This document shows, piece by piece, positions 25,385 through 34,991 of a DNA stretch of 64,000 bases. Location of the stretch: assembly GCA_009920765.1 (NCBI GenBank), contig RFZJ01000011.1, forward strand, positions 1-64,000, in the 5' to 3' direction. Origin of the DNA: Planctomycetota bacterium (GTDB lineage: Bacteria; Planctomycetota; Planctomycetia; Gemmatales; Gemmataceae). The translations under genes were made by a program, and so were the position numbers. The notes under the pieces are model-generated. The model did not search any database, was not told the DNA's origin, and worked only from the letters and a program-made list of their open reading frames with translations. Position 1 is the first letter of the stretch. Each line of letters starts with the position of its first letter.

Positions 25385-27409
25385 CTAATCGACATAAGGG
25401 TCTGCACCTAAATCCTTGAGAATTTCCTGTCTTTGTTTTTCGTGTACCAGCAAGTCGACTCTGGATAAATAATGTCTTCTTTCCACGCGATGTTGAGCTA
25501 GCTTAAACATGGAAAGAAACTTGTTCCATTCTCGAATGGTGCCTGACATCCCCAGATTTTTTAGTTTCATCTGCCTGGCTTGGCCAAGGCCTTCTAACAA
25601 TTCATCGTCAAGGGAAAGAAAAAACTGAGCACTACCTGGATCTCCCTGACGGCCTGCACGGCCCGCCAACTGGCGGTCGATTCGAATTGATTCATGTCTT
25701 TCTGTGCCTAGTACATGCAATCCTCCTGCAGCAATCACTTCCTTGCAGGGTTTAATATCTGTTCCTCTTCCAGCCATGTTGGTTGCAATGGTGATCCTTC
25801 CAAGTTGGCCCGCCTGTTCGATAATCTTTGCTTCGAGTTCGTGATTTTTGGCGTTAAGAACCTGATGGATCAATCCTGCATCATGAAGTTTCTGGCTGAG
25901 TATTTCAGATTTGTCTACACTCCTTGTTCCGATAAGGACGGAGCGACCTTCTGCTTTCAGTTTTTGAATTTCATCCACGATGGCATCGAATTTAGCATTT
26001 TCGTTGGGATAGACTTTGTCGGGCCATAGTTTTCTTAGAATAGGTTTGTTTGTAGGAACACAGACCACCCAGATTTTATAAACCCTTCGAATTTCCATGC
26101 GATTTTGCAACGCAGTACCCGTCATGCCACCCAACTTCTTATACAGCCTGAAATAACTCTGAAAGGTGATTTGGGCTGCATGTTCATCACTGTAAGTGAT
26201 CGGTATTTTTTCCTTGGCTTCTACTGCTTGGTGAAGTCCATCGCGCCAATGCCTATCGGGCATTCTTCTACCAGTAAATTCATCAATGATCACGATCTTG
26301 TTTTTGTCAACAAGGTAATGCTGGTTTAATTTGAAGCGATAATGAGCTTGAATAGCTTGTTCCATGGCTTCATGCAACTTGTCGAGGGCATCGCCATGAG
26401 GACCTGAGGGGGGGTTTGAATAGCGGACAAGGTGTTTCCCTAGTGCGGTGAGTTCGAGTTTTTGCAATTGCGGGTTAAAGATGAAATGCTGGCCGGCTTC
26501 CATTCGTTGAACGAGATCATCCGCCCAGAGATAAACCACTTGCTCTTCAGGAGTGGCGGGTCGGACTTGTCCACTGATGATTAGAGGCGTTCTCGCTTCA
26601 TCGATGAAAATATTATCGGCTTCGTCAACAAGGGCGAAGTGATGTCCTCGTTGGACAAAGTTGGATGAAGAGGCTGAGCCTCCGGCCAACCAAGGAGTCC
26701 AGAAAGGAGATTCTGCGCCTTTGCCATCAGCTATTTTAAGTCGATCACGTAAAAAATCGAAACCATATTCACTTGCAGTGGCATAGGTGATATCGCACTT
26801 GTATGCATTTTGCCTATCCACATCGGACATTTGCTGTTGCAGAATACCGGTGGTCATACCCAAAGCTGCGTATACGGGCCTTAACCATTCGCCATCGCGG
26901 CGGGAAAGATAATCATTAACGCTTGCAACATGAACGCCTTTTCCTGCCAGGCCATTCAAGAAGGTAGGAAGGCTTGCGACCAAAGTTTTTCCTTCGCCAG
27001 TCGCTAATTCGGCAAGCGCACCACCATGAATGACTGCACCAGCAACCAATTGAACATCAAAAGGGCGCATACCAAGAATTCGCTTGCATGCAACCGAGGC
27101 AAGGCCAAAGGCTTCAGGAAGCATTTTGTCGAGTGATTCGCCACCCCTGGCACGCCCTTTCATTTTCTTGGATATTTCGAGTATTTCAAAATCGGTAAGT
27201 TTGTCGAATTCGGATTCCCAATGCCGGATTTTCGGCACTTGCAAGGCTGCATATGCCAATCTTCGATCCCAAGGGGTACCAAACCATGATACCAATTGAT
27301 TTTTCAACTTACTGCCAAATCGATCAGTACGGTTCATCGATTCAAGTTTGCCAGTATCATGCTTGGCGGATTTTTCTGTATGATGCGTTGAAGATTGCTC
27401 CACAATCAA
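25385..27409 (-). CDS. SecA-like ATPase lacking the C-terminal wing region
   Basis: This 674-residue relative of the SecA motor of protein export has nucleotide-binding domain 1 with Walker A ATGEGKT at 136-142 and DEAD-type VDEADNIFIDEARTP from 261, then a preprotein cross-linking domain. The second motor domain has motif VI as QLAGRAGRQGDPG at about 580-592 (GRAGRQ rather than GRSGRQ). After this only 82 residues remain, matching the start of the helical scaffold (FKLAQHRVERR). The helical wing domain and the zinc-binding tail are absent; usual SecA is 800-1000 residues. It is therefore probably an accessory SecA-type ATPase, with the main SecA elsewhere. The N-terminal 25 residues are polar and may not be needed (Met 25 is another start). 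Confidence 0.85.
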   Translation of the reverse strand: MIVEQSSTHHTEKSAKHDTGKLESMNRTDRFGSKLKNQLVSWFGTPWDRRLAYAALQVPKIRHWESEFDKLTDFEILEISKKMKGRARGGESLDKMLPEAFGLASVACKRILGMRPFDVQLVAGAVIHGGALAELATGEGKTLVASLPTFLNGLAGKGVHVASVNDYLSRRDGEWLRPVYAALGMTTGILQQQMSDVDRQNAYKCDITYATASEYGFDFLRDRLKIADGKGAESPFWTPWLAGGSASSSNFVQRGHHFALVDEADNIFIDEARTPLIISGQVRPATPEEQVVYLWADDLVQRMEAGQHFIFNPQLQKLELTALGKHLVRYSNPPSGPHGDALDKLHEAMEQAIQAHYRFKLNQHYLVDKNKIVIIDEFTGRRMPDRHWRDGLHQAVEAKEKIPITYSDEHAAQITFQSYFRLYKKLGGMTGTALQNRMEIRRVYKIWVVCVPTNKPILRKLWPDKVYPNENAKFDAIVDEIQKLKAEGRSVLIGTRSVDKSEILSQKLHDAGLIHQVLNAKNHELEAKIIEQAGQLGRITIATNMAGRGTDIKPCKEVIAAGGLHVLGTERHESIRIDRQLAGRAGRQGDPGSAQFFLSLDDELLEGLGQARQMKLKNLGMSGTIREWNKFLSMFKLAQHRVERRHYLSRVDLLVHEKQRQEILKDLGADPYVD

Positions 27410-27492
27410 ACCTCATGTTTTGAAAGCTTATCTTTTCACTAATTATATTGTAATCGAGTTTGAAGAAATGATTAACATATTATCAAATAAAA

Positions 27493-27646
27493 GAGGCCCG
27501 CGGACTGCCAACCACCTCTCCCAATGGTTGACAACCCGAAGGCCAAGAAGGACTAACAAAAGGTTCCTTTATTCCAGCCCAACCAACCCGCTGTACTATC
27601 TCTCCAATAGCCAGCGCGGGTCAGCTGGTTCTGGTCGGGGCGCCTC
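27493..27646. ncRNA. Candidate structured RNA (strand uncertain)
   Basis: A GC-richer island of about 150 bases within AT-rich intergenic DNA. It has a nested fold. GAGGC (27493-27497) closes with GCCTC (27642-27646). A long irregular hairpin at 27574-27634 pairs CCAG/CTGG, AACCA/TGGTT and ACCCGC/GCGGGT, with an inner CTAT/ATAG. A smaller hairpin pairs AACCA 27510-27514 with TGGTT 27525-27529. On the - strand the final stem is followed by TTTTATTT, as in a terminator, which favours that strand. No SRP, tmRNA or RNase P consensus is visible. A 6S-like RNA or an unknown RNA is possible. Upstream of the secA-like gene. Confidence 0.4.
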
Positions 27647-28030
27647 CAACAGCGCACAGAACTAATAAAGCAAAAGCTGGGCCAATTATTAATTCTCCTC
27701 TTTAAAAACGAGGGATATGTTTGTAAGTCTTTAAATTAAAACAACTTAAAAAAATAATTTTTTTCTGATGAGGGTGCAGAGTTGGTTTGCTATAGAAGCC
27801 CTTGCTCGTTTATTAAGCGAAGCTGCTTTGATTTTGAGCGCTGGAACTCTGGTGAAGAGGGGTAATAAGTAGGCAAAATGACAACTTCAAGGGTTTTTAC
27901 TTTGAAACTTCCCTTTCTTTTATTCCATATCGGTTGCATTCCTTCCGATTTTACTGAGGAGGGGTACTAGACCTAGTCTACTTTTCCTCCTACCATGCTT
28001 TTTGTTCGGGTTTTGCAACTTGAGGTTACC
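27647..28030. other. Intergenic region with one weak small ORF
   Basis: Mostly AT-rich. A 34-codon + frame at 27768-27872 (MRVQSWFAIEALARLLSEAA and on to a Lys-rich end) has an ATG and an amphipathic helix pattern, but no ribosome site and no known relative, so I leave it unnamed. The last 120 bases should hold the promoter of the acetyltransferase gene. A frame reading upstream of ATG 28031 begins at 27995 and is judged not to be the start. Confidence 0.4.
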
Positions 28031-28987
28031 ATGGCTACTGATTTTCGTTTGAAAGAGATTCTGCCCGAAATTACTGAGTCTATAGTTGCTACCTACACTG
28101 AGTGCAATAAAACCAGTCATTTGGGTCACAAGCCTTTGCCCAGCAGGGAAGCTGTCAATGCAATGCTTCTTGACCTTTTAGACATTCTTTTCCCAGGATA
28201 TTTTCGCAGGCAAAACTTGCACATTGCCAATGTTGAATATTATGTGGGTGATCTTATTGATGGCTTGCATGATAAAATGATCGTGCAAATCACCAGGGCC
28301 TTACGCCATGAGTTGGAAAATCAAGCCATCTCCGAAATCAACAAACAGGATCTCGAGTCAATTGCTCAACAACGCACCCTCGATTTTCTAAAAAAACTTC
28401 CTGATATCCGCATGGTGCTTGAAGAGGATGTGCAGGCCGCTTTTGAAGGCGATCCTGCCGCCAAGGGGCATCACGAAATTATTTTCTGCTATCCTGGCAT
28501 CGAAGCTATTTCCATTTACAGGCTGGCTCATCAATTACTCCTTCTAGGTGTCCCGCTCATTCCAAGAATGATGACTGAATATGCACATAGCAAAACTGGG
28601 ATTGATATTCATCCGGGGGCCCGGATCGGGCCGCGTTTTTTCATCGATCATGGCACGGGGGTGGTCATTGGAGAAACCTGCGACATCGGGGTCAATGTGA
28701 AACTTTACCAAGGGGTTACTTTGGGCGCACTTTCATTCCCCAAAGATTCCTCCGGCAATATCATCCGAGGCAAGAAACGGCACCCCACCCTGGAAGATGA
28801 TGTGGTTGTGTATGCCAATGCCACCATTCTTGGGGGCGATACCATTGTTGGAAAAGGCACTGTAATTGGCTCGAATGTGTGGTTAACGCAAAGCGTTGCC
28901 CCTGGCAATGTGGTGGCACTCGAAAAACCCGTGCTTCGCATGAAGGGCCCAGCAAGCAAAGATACCGGCCTCCATTACAGCATCTGA
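28031..28987 (+). CDS. Serine O-acetyltransferase (EpsC/CysE type)
   Basis: ATG 28031 is preferred because GAGG lies 5 bases upstream. The 318-residue enzyme transfers acetyl from acetyl-CoA to serine, the first step of cysteine synthesis. The N-terminal 160 residues are helical. The catalytic part is a left-handed beta helix with hexapeptide repeats: [41 protein letters not shown] and the later [21 protein letters not shown]. The catalytic His lies in IDIHPGA or FIDHGTG. The long N-terminal helical region fits the EpsC-type subgroup. It is followed 12 bp later by the Sua5 gene. Confidence 0.9.
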   Translation: MATDFRLKEILPEITESIVATYTECNKTSHLGHKPLPSREAVNAMLLDLLDILFPGYFRRQNLHIANVEYYVGDLIDGLHDKMIVQITRALRHELENQAISEINKQDLESIAQQRTLDFLKKLPDIRMVLEEDVQAAFEGDPAAKGHHEIIFCYPGIEAISIYRLAHQLLLLGVPLIPRMMTEYAHSKTGIDIHPGARIGPRFFIDHGTGVVIGETCDIGVNVKLYQGVTLGALSFPKDSSGNIIRGKKRHPTLEDDVVVYANATILGGDTIVGKGTVIGSNVWLTQSVAPGNVVALEKPVLRMKGPASKDTGLHYSI

Positions 28988-28999
28988 AAGCCTCAACGA

Positions 29000-29986
29000 A
29001 TGCAAACTCAGGTTCTTGCTTTAAATCCGGATGATCCAGACGAGGATATTCTTCGTAAAGCTGCAATGATCCTTAATCAAGGAGGCTTGGTTGGAATTCC
29101 CACGGAAACCGTGTACGGCTTGGCTGCGAATATCTTTAATGAATCTGCAGTTGCGAAAATCTATACAGTCAAGGGTAGGCCGGGTAATAACCCCCTTATT
29201 GTTCATGTTCATTCGGTTAAACAGGCAAAAAGTCTGGTGCTTAATTGGAATGAAAGCAGCCAAAAACTCGCAGAAGCATTCTGGCCCGGGCCTTTTACCA
29301 TGGTGCTAGATAAAAAAAATCTGGTGCCTGATTGTGTAACTGCGGGGGCTTCCAGTGTGGCGCTTCGCATCCCCAAACTATTTGTCACACGCAAATTAAT
29401 TGAGGCCGCAGGTGTGCCCCTTGCTGCACCCAGCGCCAACCTTTCAAGTGCTATTTCCCCTACCACCGCGAGTCATGTTCTTAAAGATCTCGAAGGCAGA
29501 ATTGAAATGATTCTGGATGCAGGGCCAGCTTCAGGAGGTATTGAATCCACCGTGCTTGATGTTCGATCGAATCCGCCCACGCTTCTTAGGCCTGGCTTGA
29601 TTACAGTAGAGATGATCGAGAAAATCATCGGCCCGATCAAGCAGTTTGAACAACAGCATTTGCATGGTGGTGCATTTCCCTCTCCTGGAATGTTGGCGAG
29701 GCACTATGCGCCTGAAACACCTGTGATCGCTGTTCAAGATTCAGGTGTTGAAATGCTCGAAAAACTAAAAAAAGAAGGATTGAAAGTACGACTTTTGGGT
29801 TTTCAGATAATGGAAGGCGCAGTCTGCCTGCCAAATGATCCGGTGGGATATGCCACTGCGCTTTATGCTGCTCTACACGACCTTGATGAAATGGGTTTGG
29901 ATCGCATAGTTATTGCGTTACCACCAGACACCCCAGAATGGCTTGCAATCAGGGATCGCCTGAGCCGTGCAGCCTTCATGCATTAA
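29000..29986 (+). CDS. L-threonylcarbamoyladenylate synthase (Sua5/TsaC)
   Basis: The 328-residue protein has the YrdC domain at about 10-195: GGLVGIPTETVYGLAAN, the substrate-binding KGRPGNNPLIVHV and the later VPLAAPSANLS. A Sua5 C-terminal domain follows (SPGMLARHYAPETPV and a Rossmann-like end). It makes threonylcarbamoyl-AMP from threonine, bicarbonate and ATP, for t6A37 on tRNAs reading ANN codons. The two-domain architecture is the Sua5 form rather than the short TsaC. Its stop overlaps, tail to tail, the end of the yhaN-like gene by 11 bp. Confidence 0.93.
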   Translation: MQTQVLALNPDDPDEDILRKAAMILNQGGLVGIPTETVYGLAANIFNESAVAKIYTVKGRPGNNPLIVHVHSVKQAKSLVLNWNESSQKLAEAFWPGPFTMVLDKKNLVPDCVTAGASSVALRIPKLFVTRKLIEAAGVPLAAPSANLSSAISPTTASHVLKDLEGRIEMILDAGPASGGIESTVLDVRSNPPTLLRPGLITVEMIEKIIGPIKQFEQQHLHGGAFPSPGMLARHYAPETPVIAVQDSGVEMLEKLKKEGLKVRLLGFQIMEGAVCLPNDPVGYATALYAALHDLDEMGLDRIVIALPPDTPEWLAIRDRLSRAAFMH

Positions 29987-32900
29987 TTTGCTCAGGCATT
30001 CTTTGGAAAAAGATCTTGTCATGGTCTTTGCATTTCTTGATCAACTCTTCTAAGTGCTGATGATGGGTAAACAAGATTATTTGGGTTTTTTCAGATAGTT
30101 TCGCCAAACAATTCAGAGTGGCAATTGTGCGGTTGTCGTCAAAGTTTACAAGGATGTCATCAAGGATTATGGGCAGGGGTTCTTTAAGTTTTTCCAGGTT
30201 GTTTTGAATCCCTGCTAACCTTAGGGCCAGAAATAGTTGATCTGCGGTGCCATCGCTAAGGAAGGTAGAACCTAAGCCTGCTTTGATATTTCCTGCTTCA
30301 AAGTTAATGGATTCTTTATCCTCGGATCCAGATCTTAGGAGTTGCAATGATTTTTTTCCATCAGCATCGGTAGGAACGATTTCAACCAGGGAATTATTAG
30401 TAAGGGTTTTTAAATAGGCGTTGGCATTCATAAGCAGGGGATCTTGATTGTTTTTGCGATACTTCTTGATGGTGTCTTCAAGTAGTGATTTTGCCAGTGT
30501 AAGCATTGCAAATTCTTTTGCTTGGTTCAAACATTGAGATTTAAGCAATTCTCTTTCCGCGCTAAGTGTGTGCGAACCAGCCTGTTTCTCCAGTTTTTCA
30601 AGGTCTGCTTTTGCGTTGGCAAAATCCTGCAATTCTTTATCGCGGGATTCTGAACATCTCGCCATGTCTGATTTTATATTTTCAAGTTCCCCTGTAATTG
30701 TTGCTGAATTTTTGTTTTCTAATTCTATTGCGAAAGTTTTAATGTCTTTTCCCGAAGCCTCTTGGATTAACGCATTTTTAGCGTCTTCATGATCCTTGTT
30801 GGCTATGGATTTTTTCCTAATATTTTCAAAAAGATTTGTAAGATCTTCGAGTGCTATGTCTCCCAAGGGCTTAAGCGTGGTTTTATGAGTTTCTGCCTCT
30901 TCTACGATTTTATTAATTTCATCATTGGTATTTTTCAAATCTGCTTTAAGACCTTTTTGAGTAACTTCATCCTGCTTTGCATCTGACAGATTCTGGGTGA
31001 GAGTTCCTAGTATATTTTTTATGTCACCTGCTTCGCTTGGACTTTCGTTGATCGAGAGAGTTTCTAAAACTTTTGTCAGTTTTCCTAAAATTTCTTTATT
31101 GTCAGATTCCATCTTGCTGATGCGGATTTCAAAATCTTTTGCATCTTTATGATGCTGATAAATATTGGTGATTGCTGTCACATGCTGGCTTGCGTTGTTG
31201 GTGCTGGCATCGGCGGGAAGTTTGAGATTAGCCATCAAACCAGTCCAGATTCTATGATTTTCATCCTGCTTTTCTTTCAGATTTTTCAATTCTTTCTGTA
31301 AATTGCCTTGATCGTTAACTAAGGAGTTTAATTGTTTTTTGTTGTTGGCTTTTGATAATTCAAGATTTGCAGCATTGCTGATGATTTCATCTGCTTTTAT
31401 CCAAGCCAATTCAATTTCGGTGGAATTTGTCAAAGTCAAAAGTTTTTCGAACGCAATTACCTGTGCATTTTGTTTAGATGCAATGTTTTCAAGCAGAGGA
31501 ATCAATTCGATGATGGATTGTTGTAAGCTGAGAGCATTTGCCTGCCAGGTTAGCATCTGTTCGGGTGGGTTGATTTTTGTCAGGGCCATTCCTGACCAAA
31601 GATTCAGCCAATCTTTTTCAAAATCGGTTTTTGCAGCGGTGATTTTTTCCAGATTTAGCTCTAACCCTGCGATTTCTTTTTTAAGACCATCCATGTCTTG
31701 TGTTAGTTGATTACCTCTACCCACGCGATCCGATGCGGTAAATAATTTATCCGTGAAAAGGTCGGATTGATGCTGAATGTTCAAGAATGCGTTTTTTGGA
31801 CTGGAATTAACTCCTACGACTGCAGTGACTTTTTCAGGGAGTGGCCCGGGTTTACCTTCAAGCAGATTTTCAATTGCAACCCAGGTAAGTTCACGCAGAT
31901 CTCGTAGTCGGGCGAGTTCTTCGCGAGTTAAAATGGCGCCTTCGTTTTCCAAGTTTGAAAGTTGTTTTTGTTTAGCATCGAGCGCCTCTTTTTTTCCTTT
32001 GATTTCAGTTTTAAGGTTTTGCTCTTCGGAAAGATTGTTGGCGAAGAGTTTTGAAAAACCTGCGATATCTTGAGAAGAAGGCAGGTGCAATTTTAGAAAT
32101 GCATCCCAGGTAATTGATGAATTCGTGAGTGTATTTAATTTAGCTTCAAGGATAAGTTTACGAGCAGGAATATCTGATGTAAGTTTTTCAAGGTCGGATG
32201 GGGCAAGCTTTTTTGCCTTGATGGTTTGTACCAGGGATGTAATTTCTTCCAAGGAGGCGTGGGGCGTCTGTTTAATTTCTTCCTGTTTCAATTCATCGAT
32301 CTTCTTTGATATGGAGTCGAGGTTTTTTTGGGTGGAATCAAATAGGGCTTTTTCCGTTACGATAGTTGCGCTGAGTTCCTGGATTTGTATTTGTGTTTTT
32401 TGATCGATGAATAAATTGCGGGATTCATCAAAACTCGTGGCAGTAAAGTAACTTTTCAAAAGTTCCTTGATTTGGTTTTCCTTAGCTTCCCTCTTTTTTC
32501 CGAGATTAGTTATATCTTCAAGATTTTTTATTAGTTCACCCGAGCGTATTTTAAGGGCATCAATTTCATTTCCAATCCCAATAATCATTAGGTCTGGGTT
32601 GAGATTTTTAAGTTTGTATTCAATGTCTTTTACTCTTTTTTGCTGTGTCTCAAGCATTGTGTTGGATTTAGTCAAAAATTTAAAAGCATCCTGGTATTTT
32701 AATAATGTTGCATCATCAACAACTGGAATTTTTTCCAATTCCTTAAGGGTGCTTTCTGCGGTTTTGTATTTGGTAAGCTGGGGCAGGGCTCTTAGAATGC
32801 TTTCGCATTCCGCTTGTTTTATTGCCAAAACACTTTTCTTGTCGTTTAAATCCCTGACCTTTTTATCTAAAGTTGCAAACAGTTCGCTTGCATTTTGCCA

Positions 32901-33509
32901 GGTTCCCAAGCTCAATTTTGCTTTTTCGATGGTATCCTGATTTTGCTTTGCAGATTCTAGGGTTACATATAGTTCACCTTTCCTTGGTGTGTAAATTTCA
33001 GTGGCTCGTTTTTCCAATTGTTGGAGGATTTTACGAAGGTTGGCTAGGCCCGTTCCTGCTTCGAAAATCATGGTGCCTAAATCTCCCTTCCCTTCAAGAA
33101 CCTCTCGACCTCCTGACCTTAATTGTGCGTGGCTTATTCCAAACTGCATGGAAAAATTCTCTCGAACCATGCCTCCTAGCATGGCATCAAGTAGAGGGGT
33201 TGCATCATTATTTTTTGCATCTACAAATGTTCGTTCTCTTGGTGTTTTCTTTCGTTTGAGCAGATGCGTATTACCATTGGAATCCAGAAGGGTGGATTCA
33301 ATGAGAAAATCCTTGAAGTGGTATTTGAAGTTTTCATCATTTTGCTGCGGTATCCCAAAGAGAAACCATTCAATATATTTTAAAGCAGAGCTTTTTCCCG
33401 CTTCGTTTGAACCATAGACTATATGCAGTCCGGGATTTCCCTGCGAAAAATCGAGGGTGGCGTTTTTAAAAGGCCCGATCATTTTAAATTTTATTTCTGC
33501 AAACTTCAT
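29976..33509 (-). CDS. YhaN/SbcC-like SMC-type ATPase
   Basis: The 1177-residue protein has an N-terminal ATPase half with Walker A GSNEAGKSS at 33-41, a central region of about 850 residues with long coiled coils, and a C-terminal half with an ABC signature LSDGTADQLFLALRLA, Walker B PIILDDILVNFDD and switch FTHHQHL. This is the RecN/SMC/Rad50-like layout of YhaN. Its start overlaps the stop of the phosphoesterase by ATGA (33506-33509), so the two are translated together and probably form a complex that processes DNA ends. I see no zinc-hook CxxC of Rad50/SbcC. Its 3' end overlaps the Sua5 gene. Confidence 0.87.
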   Translation of the reverse strand: MKFAEIKFKMIGPFKNATLDFSQGNPGLHIVYGSNEAGKSSALKYIEWFLFGIPQQNDENFKYHFKDFLIESTLLDSNGNTHLLKRKKTPRERTFVDAKNNDATPLLDAMLGGMVRENFSMQFGISHAQLRSGGREVLEGKGDLGTMIFEAGTGLANLRKILQQLEKRATEIYTPRKGELYVTLESAKQNQDTIEKAKLSLGTWQNASELFATLDKKVRDLNDKKSVLAIKQAECESILRALPQLTKYKTAESTLKELEKIPVVDDATLLKYQDAFKFLTKSNTMLETQQKRVKDIEYKLKNLNPDLMIIGIGNEIDALKIRSGELIKNLEDITNLGKKREAKENQIKELLKSYFTATSFDESRNLFIDQKTQIQIQELSATIVTEKALFDSTQKNLDSISKKIDELKQEEIKQTPHASLEEITSLVQTIKAKKLAPSDLEKLTSDIPARKLILEAKLNTLTNSSITWDAFLKLHLPSSQDIAGFSKLFANNLSEEQNLKTEIKGKKEALDAKQKQLSNLENEGAILTREELARLRDLRELTWVAIENLLEGKPGPLPEKVTAVVGVNSSPKNAFLNIQHQSDLFTDKLFTASDRVGRGNQLTQDMDGLKKEIAGLELNLEKITAAKTDFEKDWLNLWSGMALTKINPPEQMLTWQANALSLQQSIIELIPLLENIASKQNAQVIAFEKLLTLTNSTEIELAWIKADEIISNAANLELSKANNKKQLNSLVNDQGNLQKELKNLKEKQDENHRIWTGLMANLKLPADASTNNASQHVTAITNIYQHHKDAKDFEIRISKMESDNKEILGKLTKVLETLSINESPSEAGDIKNILGTLTQNLSDAKQDEVTQKGLKADLKNTNDEINKIVEEAETHKTTLKPLGDIALEDLTNLFENIRKKSIANKDHEDAKNALIQEASGKDIKTFAIELENKNSATITGELENIKSDMARCSESRDKELQDFANAKADLEKLEKQAGSHTLSAERELLKSQCLNQAKEFAMLTLAKSLLEDTIKKYRKNNQDPLLMNANAYLKTLTNNSLVEIVPTDADGKKSLQLLRSGSEDKESINFEAGNIKAGLGSTFLSDGTADQLFLALRLAGIQNNLEKLKEPLPIILDDILVNFDDNRTIATLNCLAKLSEKTQIILFTHHQHLEELIKKCKDHDKIFFQRMPEQINA

Positions 33510-34795
33510 GACTTCTTTTCCTCATTTTTGGCAATCGTTTGAATCAGGGGTACAAGGTCATCCAAAAATTTATTAAGCCAGGCTGCGTTCATTGGTTGGA
33601 TCGCATTGGGATCATCCTTCGCTTTCCAATCGCCTGGAATGGCCCTGTTTAAATTATTGAGATGGCTTTCTTGCAGGAGTTCTTCTAATTCTTCTGGGCT
33701 GGTTTTTAAATTATCAATTGATTGTTTGAGTATTGAGAGCGCATCTTCACCCAGAGCTTCGTTTGGAGCAGCAGTGATTTCGCCAGATGTGCTAACCAGG
33801 AGTTGCTCAAGGAATAAGTGTCCTGCGCTTATGCCATCGAATATGCCTTGGATATTTTCAGAAATTCGATTCTGGCTCGAGATCAACCAGGGGTGAAGGT
33901 TTGTTTTTCCTTCAAGAATAATGCGTATTCCGTGCGGTATTTCGTTGAATGGAAGTTTTCTTGATTCAACACTTTCCTCAACTTTTTTATCAAAATCTGG
34001 TTCTTCTTTGATGCCATCCAGATTTATAGTGATCGTCTCCCAACGGAAAACATCGAGAGGTTTAAATTCCAAATTTGCTTCACGTTTATCATTAAAAGTG
34101 ACAATATAGCAACCTTTTGCACCTGTTTCTTTAATATGCCTGCCCTGTATATTTCCAGGGAAAACAATGTAGGGATTTTGGTGAACTACTTCACGAGTGT
34201 GAACATGTCCCAAGGCCCAGTAGGAATAACCTTTGTTGATCAGTTCATTGGTCGTGGTGGGGGCATAATTGGCATGCCCTTCCCTGCCATCAAGCGAGGT
34301 ATGCAATATCCCGATGTTCAATTTGCCTGCAACGGGTGCAGGGTAGGCGGTTGCCAGATTCCGAGGTTCGGATTGGTTAAGAAAACCCTGCCCATGAATC
34401 ATTGCGATTACTTCGCCATCTTTGGTGATTTCACACGATTCAGGTTGGTGGGCCGAAAGGATTGTCAGGTTTTTTGGAGGGTATAAAGGCCTCGAAATCT
34501 TGGATTTGGCATCATGGTTTCCGGATATCATCACCACCTTGATATTTTTCTGATTCAACCTACCCATTTGCTGGCTGAAATGAAAATTAGTGTTGAGATC
34601 TTCGGGGTCGCCATCGTAAACATCACCTGCAAGAAGTACAAAATCAACGTTTTCATTAATCGCAAGGGTTACTAAATTTACAAGGGCTTCACGGGTTGCG
34701 GATAATATCTTGTTGGTTGGAAGATTATGCCTCTTGGCCAATCCTTTTAACGGACTATCGAGGTGGATATCAGCGGCATGGATGAATCGGATCAT
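33506..34795 (-). CDS. YhaO/SbcD-like metallophosphoesterase
   Basis: The 429-residue protein has the calcineurin-like phosphoesterase motifs in order: DIHLDSP (residues 9-15), GDVYDG, GNHDAKS, HGQGF and GHVHTRE. These bind two Mn ions, as in Mre11/SbcD nucleases. The C-terminal 170 residues form the capping domain. It pairs by a 4-bp overlap with the SMC-type ATPase and together they resemble the YhaO-YhaN exonuclease pair of Bacillus. It is divergent from the addB-like gene, with a spacer of about 200 bp. Confidence 0.88.
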   Translation of the reverse strand: MIRFIHAADIHLDSPLKGLAKRHNLPTNKILSATREALVNLVTLAINENVDFVLLAGDVYDGDPEDLNTNFHFSQQMGRLNQKNIKVVMISGNHDAKSKISRPLYPPKNLTILSAHQPESCEITKDGEVIAMIHGQGFLNQSEPRNLATAYPAPVAGKLNIGILHTSLDGREGHANYAPTTTNELINKGYSYWALGHVHTREVVHQNPYIVFPGNIQGRHIKETGAKGCYIVTFNDKREANLEFKPLDVFRWETITINLDGIKEEPDFDKKVEESVESRKLPFNEIPHGIRIILEGKTNLHPWLISSQNRISENIQGIFDGISAGHLFLEQLLVSTSGEITAAPNEALGEDALSILKQSIDNLKTSPEELEELLQESHLNNLNRAIPGDWKAKDDPNAIQPMNAAWLNKFLDDLVPLIQTIAKNEEKKS

Positions 34796-34991
34796 AATAA
34801 AACCTCTGGGGCAAAGGCAAAAGTCTGTTATTCTTTATTCGTTGCAGCCTATGAAACATTTCCAGAAACATTTCCAGAAATTGCAAAGAAATAAATTTTT
34901 ACGACTGGGCTGGAAAAAATCTTTATTTAGGTTCGAATAATCATCTGTTAGATCTTGTAATATTGCAAGCTTGGCAGCAGGGAATTTTATA

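Noticed and set aside
27420..27665. 81-codon + frame across the structured region
   Set aside because: The encoded sequence is irregular and the segment is better explained by base pairing.
32467..32940. 157-codon hydrophobic-looking frame opposite the YhaN-like gene
   Set aside because: It is the antisense of a coiled-coil region; Lys/Glu-rich coding produces Phe/Leu/Ser-rich shadow frames.
34853..34882. Tandem duplication of AAACATTTCCAG between yhaO-like and addB
   Set aside because: Only two units; a simple slippage repeat with no sign of function.
34920..34945. GGTTCGAAT resembling a tRNA T-arm
   Set aside because: No acceptor stem or anticodon arm can be built around it.
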